From: Anaspis maculata
Taxonomy: Eukaryota; Arthropoda; Insecta; Coleoptera; Scraptiidae
Assembly: GCA_949128115.1 (NCBI GenBank)
Contig: OX421962.1
Location: 96,832,935 to 96,896,934, forward strand
Direction of reading: 5' to 3'
Length of the DNA: 64,000 nucleotides
A program made the translations under genes and the position numbers. The notes under the pieces are model-generated. The model did not search any database and was not told where the DNA came from. It saw only the letters and a program-made list of their open reading frames with translations. Positions 1 through 11,049 of the stretch are shown here, one piece after another (the stretch's first letter is position 1; the number at the start of each line of letters is the position of its first letter).

Positions 1-1514
1 CGCATCTTAACCCTTTGATCCGCTTTTGTTCATGAGGTGAACGACCCGAGGGGGAAGAAGGTGGACTTCAATGAAACACGCTCATTGCACAGAAAATTAC
101 ATTTACTCAAAACAAATAAGTGCAAAGTGCAAAATTAGTCTTTTATGATTATTTTCTCAAAACACCTAACATGTGACTGACAAAATGAACAAAATGTACA
201 AAACGAACAAAATAGACAAAATGGACAATATGAACAAAAACAATAAAACAATTGGAAAACAACACAACAAAATATGTCTAACTGTCAAGTCATGGAAAAG
301 AGAGAATGACGGATTCGGAAAAGAGCACTCATGTGGAAGAACCCAGTCGAAGAAACCACTGAGTTAAGCTCAAAGAAGAAAACTAAACCCTTGAGTATTG
401 CCAAAAGAAGAGGGTTCTCAAATATGGTGAACAAAGTGACACAATAACTCACTGCTATTTTTTCATATTAGTGCCAAGCAAAATCAAGCAATTAGTAAAC
501 ACACACAGACACTCAAAATACAAAACAGAAGACACATTAGTAGACAGGGAATACTAAAACAATTCAACTCAATTCAAAATACTACCAACAATGTAAACTG
601 GTGTTATTTGCGCACCCCGTGCACACGAGGAGCTGAAAGAGAACCTACACCTTTTTCAGCTGACATGTTCCTCGCTAAAGTTGACAACAATCTCGGCATA
701 TCCATCATTGCTGACCCGGTCCAGACCCGACAGGTAATATCAAATCTTCTCATAGCAAATAGAGCAACATAATGTATATGACACCCCAACAAAAGGTACC
801 GTACAACCTGCTTGGACGGTAAAAGCCCCTGACACATAGGCAAAAAACAAAACATTGGAAACAGTCAAATTAGGTAGGATGGAAGCGATCGATGGCGACA
901 GGGGTGCGACTTGTCACGGTATTCAAGAAAATATTAGTCTCTCTCTCCAAGGCCCAATCATACTCAAGCGTCATTCAAAAATAGCAGTAAGTACCAAAAA
1001 TTGAACTGAAATTTTCTGAGAACCACAACAGAAGGAGGGCGTGAAATATTGACACACAAAAAATATGACACATGAAAAGTACAGCACAGACATTTCCAAA
1101 AGAGTTGACTGCACAAAACAAAAAAAAACAATAACATATTGCAGATAATGACGTTCAGTTAAAATTTGACACAAAATTACAGTCAAGCGTATACATGAAA
1201 ATCAAATTTCACACATCATTTCTGATCTGACCATGGAACTTATGCCATAAAATTCAAACAGACAAAGTTAATGCAATAAACACCTCACACTGAATAATTC
1301 AAGTCAAAAGCGGCGTGCGTGCCTTTAAAATGATTTGAGCGCATGTTTTCATTAAAAGGACATTTAATTTAATTTGGCAGTGAATAATCAATTGAAACCA
1401 AGTAGTGTTCGAAAAGAAAACGACAAACGAATACACAATTAATTGAAAATACTACAAAAAATTAATATTCACCTACAAAAGCACGCAAAAGGAACAACAC
1501 TCGAACGCGACACC
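1..1514. other. gene-free AT-rich stretch
   Basis: I see no convincing gene here. Open frames are short and lack splice context or recognisable motifs. The only structure noted is the A-rich short tandem array at 172-262. A slightly GC-richer patch at about 600-740 is open on the minus strand but resembles no family I know. Confidence 0.5.
172..262. repeat. degenerate short tandem repeat (about 10 bp unit)
   Basis: Imperfect copies of a unit close to ACAAAATGGA run head to tail. The apparent ORF across it, rich in Met, Asn and Lys, is a by-product of the repeat and is not a gene. Confidence 0.6.
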
Positions 1515-1643
1515 ATGTCTTCAAGAGGCCGTGCCCGTCTCTCCCAGCATCCGTTCCTCGATTTCTTCCTAGGCTCTGCAGACGAACAGCCACCCTCATT
1601 TAAAGTAATAAAATCTCGTCGCTCGACCCATTCACAGTCTTAG
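1515..1643 (+). CDS. short unrecognised ORF, possible first coding exon
   Basis: An ATG opens 42 codons beginning MSSRGRARLSQHPF, in DNA clearly GC-richer than its surroundings, with mixed, non-repetitive codons. A GTAATA inside the frame near 1604 could be a donor, so this might be the first coding exon of a plus-strand gene. I know no family with this sequence and no downstream exon can be tied to it. Chance is a real alternative. Confidence 0.2.
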   Translation: MSSRGRARLSQHPFLDFFLGSADEQPPSFKVIKSRRSTHSQS

Positions 1644-2723
1644 GACGGGCGACACTATGGTCGAAAGTCCCAAATGTGACCGTATCAAAACTGCCCGACC
1701 ATGGGTTAACACAAGTTCGCATTTTTGTGCCTGTTCCGTTAAAAGGGGAATTTTTAAAACTTTGCGTGGCTTATAATAATTATACATTTTATTATGGTAA
1801 AATAACGTGAAATCCCACACACTTGTAACATTGAGGTCTCATAAGTGTAACTTCCTGGCGTGAATAACAGGTTTAAAAAGGAAGTTAGCTAAATGCCTAA
1901 ATGGCCTGTATAGCGAAATCTTATATGTTTTATATTATTCTTTATATCTAGCCTAGCTGAGTACAGCTAGACCCATGCAGCTCACGAGGCAGCTCACTAG
2001 GTACCTAAACTTTCTCCGCGGTTATCAATTTGGTTTTGTCGAAATAGCCATATTATTTGGGCGGCTTTACCATCGCCTATAACTAAAACTGACCCTTGAT
2101 GGCATTATGTTGTTATGGTGGAAGGCAGCAAGCATCATCCCTATACAATACAATCATTGTATGAACCAGATGAGGACGAGCTCGTCGCTTTCAAATAATA
2201 CAAAGAAAACAGTCACTATGACTCTTGAAGATTTATGACTTCATCGGTAGGTGGTGAGAGTTATCCTGAATCACCCGTTACCTATAGTGCCTTTCGATCT
2301 TTGATAATTGGTAATAATACTGATAGATTAGATGTTCAAAAAGTGAAATAAAATGTATCAATTACTCCAACAAAATAATATGATGGAAATGCAAAATAAA
2401 TTTAGTTCCAAGCGACTTGACTGCTCAAGAAAAATAGGGAAAAATACGAAGAAAAATATGACTACCTTTGGATGTGATCAGTTTTCTTCGAGGTTTTCTC
2501 GGATTTTTTCCGTTCGCCTGTTTATATTGAGATATGAAGTGAAATCTTTGAATGCCAGTTGAAAGAAAATTACCGGCTTCGATTTAGAAGTCTTTTAGTC
2601 GGAGCCATTATAAGCGTACATAGGATTCTTGTGTTGAGAAATTTACATGATTGTATCTATATAATATGTGCGGCTCGGTGCGTCCGACACCTCGACACTC
2701 AGATGGGTAAAAGAGGTTACGAT

Positions 2724-2744
2724 TATATATATATATATATATAT
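2724..2744. repeat. (TA)n microsatellite
   Basis: About ten consecutive TA dinucleotides, followed by a degenerate extension to about 2757. Confidence 0.9.
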
Positions 2745-2835
2745 CTATATAATATATTCACCACCTTTGTACGGGAAGTTCACGTATACATTATAACCGC
2801 CCGCCCCCCGACTCATCACCTTAAACATCATTTCA

Positions 2836-3146
2836 AAAATGAACGATTCTTACATGATTTTTTTTTTGTGTAGGTCTCGAATCTGTCCACTTAAATTTTC
2901 TGCGGTATGTATATCGCGGCATATCGCTTAAAGGCGATATATAACGGGTGTTTCTTTAAATCTGGCGTACAAGTAAGTACCTATGCTGTGCTCCAGCCGA
3001 GACTTGGACGCCAGATTAAAAAAAAAAACACCCGTTACATCAAAAATTTTTCTCACATTGAGCACTCTGTATTTTAATATGGGAATCGATTCCGTCTTTT
3101 ATCCCAATTATAAATATACTCGTAAATATATATCACAATTGAAAGG
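2836..3146 (+). repeat. dispersed repeat, copy 1 (mate at 62313-62560)
   Basis: Blocks such as CTTACATGATTTTT, TCGAATCTGTC, CTCTGTATTT and AATATATATCACA occur in the same order as in 62313-62560, about 59 kb away and in the same orientation. The two copies differ by the hairpin at 2942-3037 here and by a short insert related to the SINE body in the other. The family is not identified. Confidence 0.5.
2942..3037. repeat. short hairpin element (terminal inverted repeat)
   Basis: TAACGGGTGTTT at 2942 pairs with AAACACCCGTTA at about 3026-3037, and the adjacent TCTGGCGT pairs with ACGCCAGA. The stem is about 27 bp and the loop about 40 bases. It looks like a MITE remnant. Confidence 0.6.
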
Positions 3147-4137
3147 TTATTGAATGAAATCGAGAATGAAATACATGTGGGAAGGTTTGCTCAAGTTTCA
3201 AAAAATATCTCGAGAAATACTTTTAGGACCGAAACTTTTTTTTCAAAAGTTCAAGTACGTTTATGTAAGATTAAGTTAGGCAAAAGTAAAAATTCACATT
3301 CAAATTCAAGTTTTCCAAATGTGAAATATAGAAAACTTTCCAAAACTTTGCAGTTGGCTGCTCTGGTCGGACCTATTTTGAAACACATTTTTTGCGTATT
3401 TCCTCTGCAGATAGCCGGAACATTTTTGTGGGACGTGATGTTCTGACGCTTTTTTCTATTTGGCTTGAGCTTATTGAAGTTACCTTACAGCAAACAAATG
3501 GGACACATGTGCTACGAGTGTTTTTTTTATACTGGGGGGTGTATACATTTTTTTCGATGTTTTCCATTTAAAATGGTCATTTTATACCGACCGGTTTTTT
3601 TTTGTGTGAGCGGATAGCTCCACAGTGGGTGAAAGCACGTTAGTGATACCTATTATTCTTCGACCTTTTTTCGGCTCCTCGAAGTGTGAATTATCAACGT
3701 AGGTAAATTTAGTGGACCTTTATGGACCTAGCATCGGTCAATGAATAAACAGCCCGATGGATTTTATATTTTATAACTTCAAAAAAACGGAAAAACTTAA
3801 TAAGCCACCCTGTTAAGTTTGGCTATTGTAAAAATACGTACAATATTCGTGGTCGTGGCAACTTTTTGTCGCAAAGATGCTAGATTTTATGGTGACCAGC
3901 ACCCAGCACCTAACCAGCACCTGGACTTGACATCAATCAAGTTTAGCATACGCGACGTGATGATGATGCATGACGTGATGTTATTAGCTTTATTCCTTCT
4001 ACACAAAATCTCAGATAATCTCATCTCATTTAGAAAGAAAGAGCGAGAATTGCATCAGAGGGAGAGAGACACAACAATGACGCAGCTAATGTTGCAGTGA
4101 CCGGAATTCGGAGCGCGCATGCGCTACTACCACAACT

Positions 4138-4316
4138 GTCGAAAGAGGTCCCCGGAGGTCCTCGGAGGTCCTCCAGAGGTCCCCGGAGGTCCCCCAGCGT
4201 TCCCCGGAGGTCCCCGGAGGTCCCCCAGAGTTCCCCGGAGGTCCCCGGAGGTCCTCCAGAGTTTCCCGGAGGTTCCCGGAGGTCCTTCAGAGTTCCTCCG
4301 GAGGTCCCGTGACTTG
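4138..4316. repeat. GC-rich minisatellite (GGAGGTCCCC units)
   Basis: Tandem GGAGGTCCCC / GGAGGTCCTC units are arranged in higher-order repeats of roughly 40 bases that include CAGAGTTCCCC. Both strands stay open through it because of the repeat: the plus frame reads PEVPGGP-like units and the minus frame GPPGTSG-like units. It ends about 300 bases before the HtrA-like start codon. I treat it as noncoding sequence upstream of that gene, possibly in its 5' leader. Confidence 0.8.
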
Positions 4317-4614
4317 TACAAAAGAGGTCCCCAGCGGTTCACCCCTCGGGATAGCCTGAGGAGTTTTTCTCGGGAACTTTTTTCCAGGGACGCGTTTATA
4401 CCAGAGACGGTTTTTCTGAAAGACATTTTTGCCGAGGAGGTTCTTTCCGGAAACTTATTTGCAGGGACGTTTTCTCTTATCGAATCACTGAAAAGCAGCA
4501 ATGCCACTGAAGTCTCGCTATAAAAATAAAATCACCTATAATTTTTCTTTTACAGAACTCGGTTGCACTGCAAAAATTGAAATTTGAAACGCTCCCGAAA
4601 ATCACTGGCCCACA

Positions 4615-5466
4615 ATGATCTACCTGTTGCGATCGGTATTTGGACAATCATGGACTGGGGTCAGACCAATGCTGACCACTCTAAGGGAGGCTTACTGCAG
4701 TCATCGATTGACACATGGGATTGTTCTTGGATTCTTCGTTCTTTGGCCCGCATACGACGCGTTTGCGCTGTGTGAACTCCTGTATAGATTCCTACCAGTG
4801 GTTCTCCCAAATTATGCATGGTACAAGGACAGACACATCGTCGGATTGGTCCAACGAGCGACTCCGGCTGTGGTTGGCATCCGGACACGAGACCATTTTG
4901 GTACCGGTTTTTTCGTGTGTGAGGAGGGTTTAATCCTTACCAATGCCCACGTGGTAGGCAACAGGAGAAACGTTACTGTAGTCACAGACGACGATAAAAA
5001 CTTCAAAGGGGTCGTGCAAAGCTCTGACGCCAGGCGCGATCTAGCCGTTGTCAGGATACTATCGGCCGATGAAAAGTTTCCCATCATCCAGTTCGGAGAC
5101 TCAGACCGTATTAAAAAAAATGACTTCGTGATGGTGCTCGGGTCTCTCAGGGACATGAGAATTTGGGTCGCGACAGGCTCAGTTATAGATGGACCTCGAG
5201 ATATGCTATTGTATTATTTGTGTAAGAAGGCATGGAACGGATTCCTGGGAATCTTGGGAATACAGACATTCAGTCCAGTAATTTATTGTAATGTACCTGG
5301 TGTTGTCCCCGGATTTTCAGGAGCACCCCTCATCGATAAAAACGGCAAGGCAGTTGGAGTAGTGGCACGCGCTATGAAAATATCCCGTTTCTCATCATGC
5401 TTTCCTGTCTCGATCGAGAGCAACGTGGTGGAGAAGTTTTTGGAGGAAGTCAGAAGAAAGAATTGA
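4615..5466 (+). CDS. HtrA-like serine protease, no PDZ domain
   Basis: An intact 283-residue frame encodes a trypsin-fold protease of the HtrA/DegP class (S1C), related to eukaryotic HTRA2-type proteins. The catalytic triad is visible: His112 in LTNAHVV, Asp142 in RRDLAVV and Ser235 in GFSGAPL. In that last motif the usual GNSGGP is altered at two places. Residues about 34-58 form a hydrophobic segment, so it is probably membrane-anchored or carries an N-terminal targeting region. The chain ends after the protease domain, so the PDZ domain typical of HtrA is absent. The ATG at 4615 gives the full hydrophobic N-terminus. A polypyrimidine-AG acceptor (TTTTCTTTTACAG) just upstream at about 4542-4554 suggests that a noncoding first exon precedes it. 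Substrate and location cannot be read from the sequence. Confidence 0.85.
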   Translation: MIYLLRSVFGQSWTGVRPMLTTLREAYCSHRLTHGIVLGFFVLWPAYDAFALCELLYRFLPVVLPNYAWYKDRHIVGLVQRATPAVVGIRTRDHFGTGFFVCEEGLILTNAHVVGNRRNVTVVTDDDKNFKGVVQSSDARRDLAVVRILSADEKFPIIQFGDSDRIKKNDFVMVLGSLRDMRIWVATGSVIDGPRDMLLYYLCKKAWNGFLGILGIQTFSPVIYCNVPGVVPGFSGAPLIDKNGKAVGVVARAMKISRFSSCFPVSIESNVVEKFLEEVRRKN

Positions 5467-5497
5467 AGCAGGTATAAAGCGTAATTATAGCGTATAC

Positions 5498-6124
5498 GTC
5501 TCAAAAGTATCGCATTCCGAGGCCAGAACGGCATATGGAAACCACCCAAGAACCCGACAAAAATATCAAAAAAAAATTGTTGACGTTCATTTTTGAAGAT
5601 ATGGTGGGATTCGCCCCCCACTATTTTCATTACTCAAGAGTGATTTTGATGAACCGTTTGTGACAGACTTAACAGAAATTATCAACCAGTGGATGTGCAT
5701 GTGCAGTGAACTCTGTTTACGATACAGGGTGAGTCGCAGATCACAAAAATCCAGTTTTCTTCAATTATTTTTGTAAAATATTCCATTGGTCCCTAAAATG
5801 ATTCAGAATCAGATATGACTCTTTTCGTTGCCATAAAAAAAATTTAGTAGCGTTTTTGAAGGAAAATGAATTTTTGAGAATCGCCTTGTAGGTACCTACT
5901 TGTATCAAATAGAAGTTCAGTGCACATCCAGTGGTTGATAATACTCACTGATTAGTCTACCACAAACAATTCCCCAAAATCACTTTGAATTACAAGAATA
6001 AAGGGGAGCGAATTCCCACCCTTTGATGCCTCATATCTTTAAAAATAAATGTCACAAAAATTTTTCATGTTCTTGGGTGGATTCCATATATCACTCTGGA
6101 CTCGGAATGCGATACTTTTGAGAC
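5498..6124. mobile_element. palindromic TIR element, about 0.63 kb
   Basis: GTCTCAAAAGTATCGCATTC at 5498 is mirrored by GAATGCGATACTTTTGAGAC ending at 6124. Pairing continues for roughly 200 bases per arm, for example CATCCAGTGGTTGATAAT against ATTATCAACCAGTGGATG with few mismatches. The central part holds CAGGGTGAGTC. No transposase is encoded, so it is a nonautonomous foldback or MITE. It starts 32 bases after the HtrA-like stop codon and may shape that transcript's 3' end. Confidence 0.8.
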
Positions 6125-6196
6125 ACTTTGTATAGCAAGTAGTGTGGACTTTTTTTGAATTTTCGGCGAATTTTGAAAATTGAGATTGATGGTTCG

Positions 6197-6320
6197 ATTC
6201 TATAAAAAATTACATTCCATAAAGGCTCTGTTACGTTGTTATGATCTAGGCAACAGCCAATGGCCGACACGAATTTTTACATAACAGAGCGTTTAAGGAA
6301 TGTTATTTTTCACAGAATAG
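6197..6320. mobile_element. small hairpin MITE
   Basis: The segment starting TTCTATAAAAAATTACATTC pairs with the one ending CACAGAATAG. The inner part GCTCTGTTA pairs with TAACAGAGC. It is about 125 bases with no coding capacity. Confidence 0.65.
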
Positions 6321-6504
6321 CGCTATAAAGAACCTTCTGCTTAGTGCTTATTATGTGGTTCCAAAACAAAGAACAAAAACCCGTTCTATGATATTTTGTT
6401 CTCCAATTTCGACAACATTGTAAAAAAACGGCATGTTTTTCTCTACAAGTTTAGTAATTCTAAGTAAGTAATCAAATTACAGTGATTACATTATAATCTA
6501 AATA

Positions 6505-9168
6505 AACTGCTTGACAATTGAACTGCAACACCTAAAAATTAGGTGCGTTCTCAAATTGAGATAGCTCGAAAAATATCTGACGAATTCCAGAAATTCAGGC
6601 ATGTGAGGAAAGATCATTCCTTTGACTATCGAGTGCTGGTATTGATGATGAGTTTGATTGCACGATTTGTCATATACAGGGTGCCAACGTAGAGCGTGCA
6701 GATATGGGCAATCTTTCACCTTGTACAACTTTCGAAAAAAAAATCCTAGATTTTTTCCATCGCCTGCTTTTGAAAGGTTGTATCATTATACCGAAACGGC
6801 TTTTGAATTTTGACCCTAATTTTTTTTCAAAAAATTGTGCTCAATTTTCTGAAATATGCACTTTCTGATTAAGAAAAAGAAATAGAGACATTGTTTGTTT
6901 TCAAACGGCGTCCATATTGAATTTGCTTACGAAGATTTTCATTTGAGCCTCCACATCCCCTAGAAACTACCCCTTTTGGGACACCGTCTCACAACAAGAT
7001 ATGCAATGCTCCATTTAAAAGGCCCAAGAAAAGTATACTTATCAATATTTGGATTGAAATAAGTATACTACGATGACCCCACACGTACAGCTCCCTAAAA
7101 ACCACCCCTTGACTTCAAGGGACAGGGTTGGTATGATAAGACGTGCAATACATGAAAATCCCAAAAAACGCCTTCTTCAACTGTTCCACTAAAAAAGTGA
7201 TGCTACCCGATGACCCTTTACGTAGGTCATCCCAACAGTAGCTACCCTCTCGAAAAAAGAACTACCCTTCAAAAACCAGTACTTCCGCAATACCTCATTT
7301 GTTAGGATTTTTTTAAAATCTGTCGCAATAGTTTGCCGCTACGATGATTTCATTCACATATCTTCCCGAAACTACCCCTTCAACTACCCCTTCAATATCA
7401 CATAGCCTCTACCTTGATGCGTTATTTACGAGTTGAAAGAACTTTTGCCTACTAACCGTTTCATTGAAATGATGGTGTTTTTTACAAAACCTTTCCTGAA
7501 ACTACCCCTAGAGATCACCCCTTTAGTAAAAGGTATGCAATACCTCATTTGGAAGCTCAGAGAAGGTGCGATTGAATAAGTTCAAAATGATTTCGCGATG
7601 ACCTTACACGCATCAAGGTAAAAGCTATGCGGTATTGAAGGGGTAGTTGAAAGGGTAGTTTCGGGTAGATATGTGAATGAAATCATCGTAGCGGCAAACT
7701 ATTGCGACAGATTTTGAAAAAATTCCAACAAATGAGGTATTGCGAAAGTACTGGTTTTTTAAAGGGTAGTTCTTTTTCCGAGAGGGTAGCTACTGCTGGG
7801 ATGACCTGCGCAAAGGGTCATCGTGTAGAATCACTTTTTCAGTGGAACAGTTGAAAAAGACGTTTTTTTTGGAATTTTCATGTATTGCATATTGCATGTC
7901 CAGGGCCGGTCTTAGGGCAAGGCAAGCGCGGCGGTTGCCTAGGGCCTCGCGCCCTAAGCGTACGCGCGAGGCCTGGCGCTTGCTTCAAACAAAATTAATA
8001 TCTAATAATTAAAATAAATTAAAGCTTTTTCTTGAGAAAATCAGTGTTTTTTGCACCGTGGTGCCATCTGTTAATTTGATCACAAATCAGCCGTCGGGTT
8101 GGTGCACATGGTTGGTGACGAGTGGCAAGTGGTGCCATCTGTTGATTTTTGGATGAACTGTCCAACTGTCACTGTGTGAAAATATCAATAACCAATTACC
8201 TGTAATCGGTGTTACTGTGTTCAAATTGTTGTTACTAAAGTGTGGTGAGTAAGAGTAGAAATAAATAGTAGAATCAAGAAGGTCAAATGAAGACCTCACC
8301 TCATCATTCAAGCACTCAAGTGTTCCAAGTTTTATTGGCCGGACAAATTAAAAGTTTGGCACCCCAGCCCAGAAAAATATTAGGTAAGGTCTTTTCAGAG
8401 GGCTACATATTTCACGCCTCACCAGGAGGCTGGTGCGGTGCCCCCCCTCCCGACATCCGCTTTCCACACAGGAGCCCCGCGTTGTATCATTGCCTAGGGC
8501 CTCGCAAACCGTAAGGCCGGCCCTGTGCATGTCTCATCATGCCAACCCTGTCCCTTGAAGTCAAGGGGTGGTTTTTAAGGAGCTGACGTGTAGGGTCATT
8601 GCAGTATCCTTATTTTAATCCAATTATTGATGAGTACTTTCCTTATGCCTTTTAAATGAAGCATTGCATATCTTGTTGTGAGACGGTGTCCCAAAAGGGG
8701 TAGTTTCTAGGGGTGTGGAGGCTCAAATGAAAATCTTCGTGAGCAAATTCAATATGGACGCCGTTTGAAAACAAACAATGTCTCTATTTCTTTTTCTTAA
8801 TCAGAAAGTGCATATTTCAGAAAATTGAGCACAATTTTTTGAAAAAAAATTAGGGTCAAAATTCAAAAGCCGTTTCGGTATAATGATACAACCTTTCAAA
8901 AGCAGGCGATAGAAAAAATCTAGGATTTTTTTTTTCGAAAGTTGTACAAGGTGAAAGATTGCCCATATCTGCACGCTCTACGTTGGCACCCTGTATATGA
9001 CAAATCGTGCAATCAAACTCATCATCAATACCAGCACTCGATAGTCAAAGGAATGATCTTTCCTCACATGCCTGAATTTCTGGAATCCGTCGAATATTTT
9101 TCGAGCTATCTCAATAATTTGAAAACGCACCTAATTTTTAGGTGTTGCAGTTCAATTGTCAAGCAGTT
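6505..9168. mobile_element. foldback element, copy 1 (FB family)
   Basis: The ends are AACTGCTTGACAATTGAACT and its exact inverse, each next to a TA (6503-6504 and 9169-9170). The arms run about 0.9 kb each, to 7416 on the left and from 7611 on the right, around a loop of about 200 bases. Arms share landmarks such as the CACCTAAAAATTAGGTG palindrome and the GTAGTTTC blocks. The right arm is split by the hAT-like element at 7901-8525. Without it the unit is about 2.03 kb, like the copy at 59581-61526. Frames inside the arms (MYKVKDCPYLH...) merely repeat with the arms. No transposase is recognised. TA flanks suggest a Tc1/mariner-type mobiliser (inference). Confidence 0.9.
7901..8525. mobile_element. 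hAT-like nonautonomous element with 8-bp TSD
   Basis: It begins CAGGGCCGGTCTTAGGG and ends GTAAGGCCGGCCCTG, an imperfect terminal inverted repeat of the kind known for hAT elements. The 8-bp duplication TGCATGTC lies at 7893-7900 and 8526-8533. A subterminal TTGCCTAGGGCCTCGC motif appears near both ends. The interior has only short frames. It sits inside the right arm of the foldback, and the corresponding left-arm sequence lacks it. Confidence 0.9.
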
Positions 9169-10074
9169 TAAAAAAAATACCTCATTCAGGTCCGTGACTC
9201 ACTCCTCGAGTATAATAGCCATTAATCGATATCAAATCAACTAGTGAGAAATCATTATTGTAAATTGTATGGATTTTAGTTACCTCCAGTCAGATGCGGA
9301 CCTGTTCACATGAATCAAAGAGAGATTTTGAATCTGGAAACAGCGGACCTGCATACCCTGATACCTGCACTTACCATATATTCCACGACAACTTTGATCG
9401 AGTGTACTACAGCACAAGGGACTCCATCAACTTCAAGAGACGAGACAACTTCAAAACGTTCCTCCTTCCTCCATAACAATGTGAAATAGAATAACGCCGG
9501 ATTCATGATCAGCGTTGTCGTGGCAGAGCGTTAACGATTCTTGTTTGCCGGGACCAATCACGGTCATAAGTGACGGTATAAATGCATAGTATTGATAAAA
9601 AATCAGAATAAGCATCTGTTAACATTTCAAAGGAGTTGCTAGGAAAAGATTGCTTGGCCTCAAAAACTTAGCAGATGCTTATGCTTATGCTAATTTTTTC
9701 ATCAATACTACCCAATGGCCGAAAATCGCTCATCATTAATCCAGTTAATCAATGTAAATATTTTGTACCTATAATAAGAATATTGTGTAGTTGAATGCCT
9801 CGATCCTCAATAAATAAAGTTTATTGATTCTTGATAGTCCAATTTTTACCAGTGTATAGTTCTCGAGTTCATACTAGTGATGGGACAACTCGAATGATAT
9901 TCAATAGTTGATTATCGAATATGATTCATTCGAATGCTAATAGTCCTCCAATACATAAAAAAAACAGTTTGATTTCCTACATTCTCATGAAAATAAACGT
10001 CAAAACCCACTGGCAAGTCAAGTTCTTCCGTATTAAATCGGTATCATCTCGCAACATTGGAAAAACTGTAATAA
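9169..10074. other. gene-free stretch
   Basis: No gene is recognised. A hairpin lies at 9588-9709. At about 9812 the sequence AATAAATAAAGTTTATTGAT resembles a polyadenylation signal or retroelement tail, but nothing upstream identifies its source. Confidence 0.4.
9588..9709. mobile_element. small hairpin MITE
   Basis: AGTATTGATAAAAAATCAG and the following AAGCATCTG pair with CAGATGCTT and with the closing AATTTTTTCATCAATACT. It is about 120 bases and noncoding. Confidence 0.6.
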
Positions 10075-10233
10075 ACCAGCCGTCCCCCGCTGGTTTAGCA
10101 AAGCCGTTCGGTCGGGTTATCCTCCTGCATCGGCCTCCGCATCGCAATATGCGCTGGTTAGTTCCACGAGCCGCCGAGTGGCCGCGGTGGCATCCCTCTC
10201 ACTCTCGCGGCGTACGCCACTCTACAATAATAG
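10075..10233 (+). other. CpG-rich island ending in a strong splice donor
   Basis: This is one of the most GC- and CpG-rich parts of the left end, in AT-rich surroundings, and it ends ATAATAG before GTGAGTTG, a near-ideal donor at 10234. It could be a 5' noncoding exon of a plus-strand gene or a fragment of an unknown repeat. No downstream acceptor can be tied to it. Confidence 0.25.
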
Positions 10234-10509
10234 GTGAGTTGACGGCGAGCCCTTCAACCCTTCATGTTGTTGTATGCGCGAAACACTAAACGTATAACGT
10301 GCAGTCATTAACCACGACTCGTCTCTATTCTATACGGCATTTGTAATATCCTAGACGTCGCACCGGTGACAAAGCCCGAGTTCCTCCGGCAACTCACAGA
10401 GCTTTCAGATGGTGGCGTAGAATCCTCAGACAAATGCCCGTTGACGTCGCACCCATACGAATTGTCTTTCTCAATGCAAAACAGAACCTAGACACCTACC
10501 TCGAAGCCA

Positions 10510-10715
10510 TTCGTGGATACCTTCTGGTGTCTCACCAGCTCCTTTTACTTTATTGCTACTTGCTAGCGTGGATATCCCATGGTATCCAGATAGCATACCT
10601 CGGCTCGGCCACTTGTCGTGGATATTTAAGGATTCTCATGTGTCCTGAAAGTGACGGTCCCGAGGACGGTCCTATTTCCCGACTCTACTCGTGCATATCC
10701 CCGGATGTCCTGATG
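10510..10715 (+). repeat. degenerate TCGTGGATACCTTCTGGTG repeats
   Basis: Variants of TCGTGGATACCTTCTGGTG recur at about 10511, 10567 and 10612, with a weaker one near 10690. They are spaced roughly 45-60 bases apart. The same motif appears once near 12435 and three times at 16336-16460. Origin unknown. Confidence 0.5.
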
Positions 10716-10718
10716 GTT

Positions 10719-10850
10719 TTCAATCAATCAATCAATCAATCAATCAACTTTATTCATGCTATTATGTGCAAAATCAATCTTCAGATACACCCGTCAAAAC
10801 ATAACTCGAAACTGAAGCGACAAAATAAATGGATAATAATTATTTGGTAA
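10719..10850 (-). mobile_element. LINE/SINE-type 3' end with TTGA-family tail
   Basis: Read on the minus strand, the segment ends AATAAAGTTGATTGATTGA, followed by more GATT units. A polyadenylation-like signal followed by a simple-repeat tail is typical of a severely 5'-truncated non-LTR insertion. No coding part remains and I could not define a target duplication. Confidence 0.5.
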
Positions 10851-10853
10851 GTG

Positions 10854-11049
10854 CAGTTGGGAGCGAAATAATTCATACGGCTCCTTTAGGAAGTCGACTG
10901 GATTTCAGAAATGTTAGCTGCTTGGATCGTTCTTGAATGCCAGTTTTAATTATGATCATTTGGCATTCAAGAACGATTCAAGCAGCTAACATTTCTGAAA
11001 TCCAGCCGACTTCCTAGCGGAGCCGTATGAACTCTTTCGCTCCCAACTG
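10854..11049. mobile_element. palindromic MITE, about 196 bp
   Basis: CAGTTGGGAGCGAAA at the left pairs with TTTCGCTCCCAACTG at the right, and TTAGCTGCTTG...TTCTTGAATGCCA pairs with TGGCATTCAAGAA...CAAGCAGCTAA. The arms are nearly perfect over about 90 bases, with a short loop near 10945. Confidence 0.85.

Larger units (their letters stand above)
1644..4098. other. gene-free stretch with small repeats
   Basis: No gene is recognised. It contains a TA microsatellite near 2724-2744, a dispersed repeat copy at 2836-3146 and a hairpin at 2942-3037. The remainder is unremarkable AT-rich DNA. Confidence 0.5.

Noticed and set aside
4119..4523. Overlapping long frames on both strands reading proline/glycine-rich repeats
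   Set aside because: They follow from the GC-rich minisatellite; no start context or domain supports a protein.
8942..9244. Frame MYKVKDCPYLH..., also at 6498-6728, 59565-59804 and 61303-61533
   Set aside because: Same sequence in every foldback arm, on opposite strands within one element, and tied to the terminal repeats. It is repeat sequence, not a conserved gene.
9870..9960. CTAGTGATGGGACAACTCGA resembling a hAT-type end
   Set aside because: No matching inverted end or target duplication found nearby.
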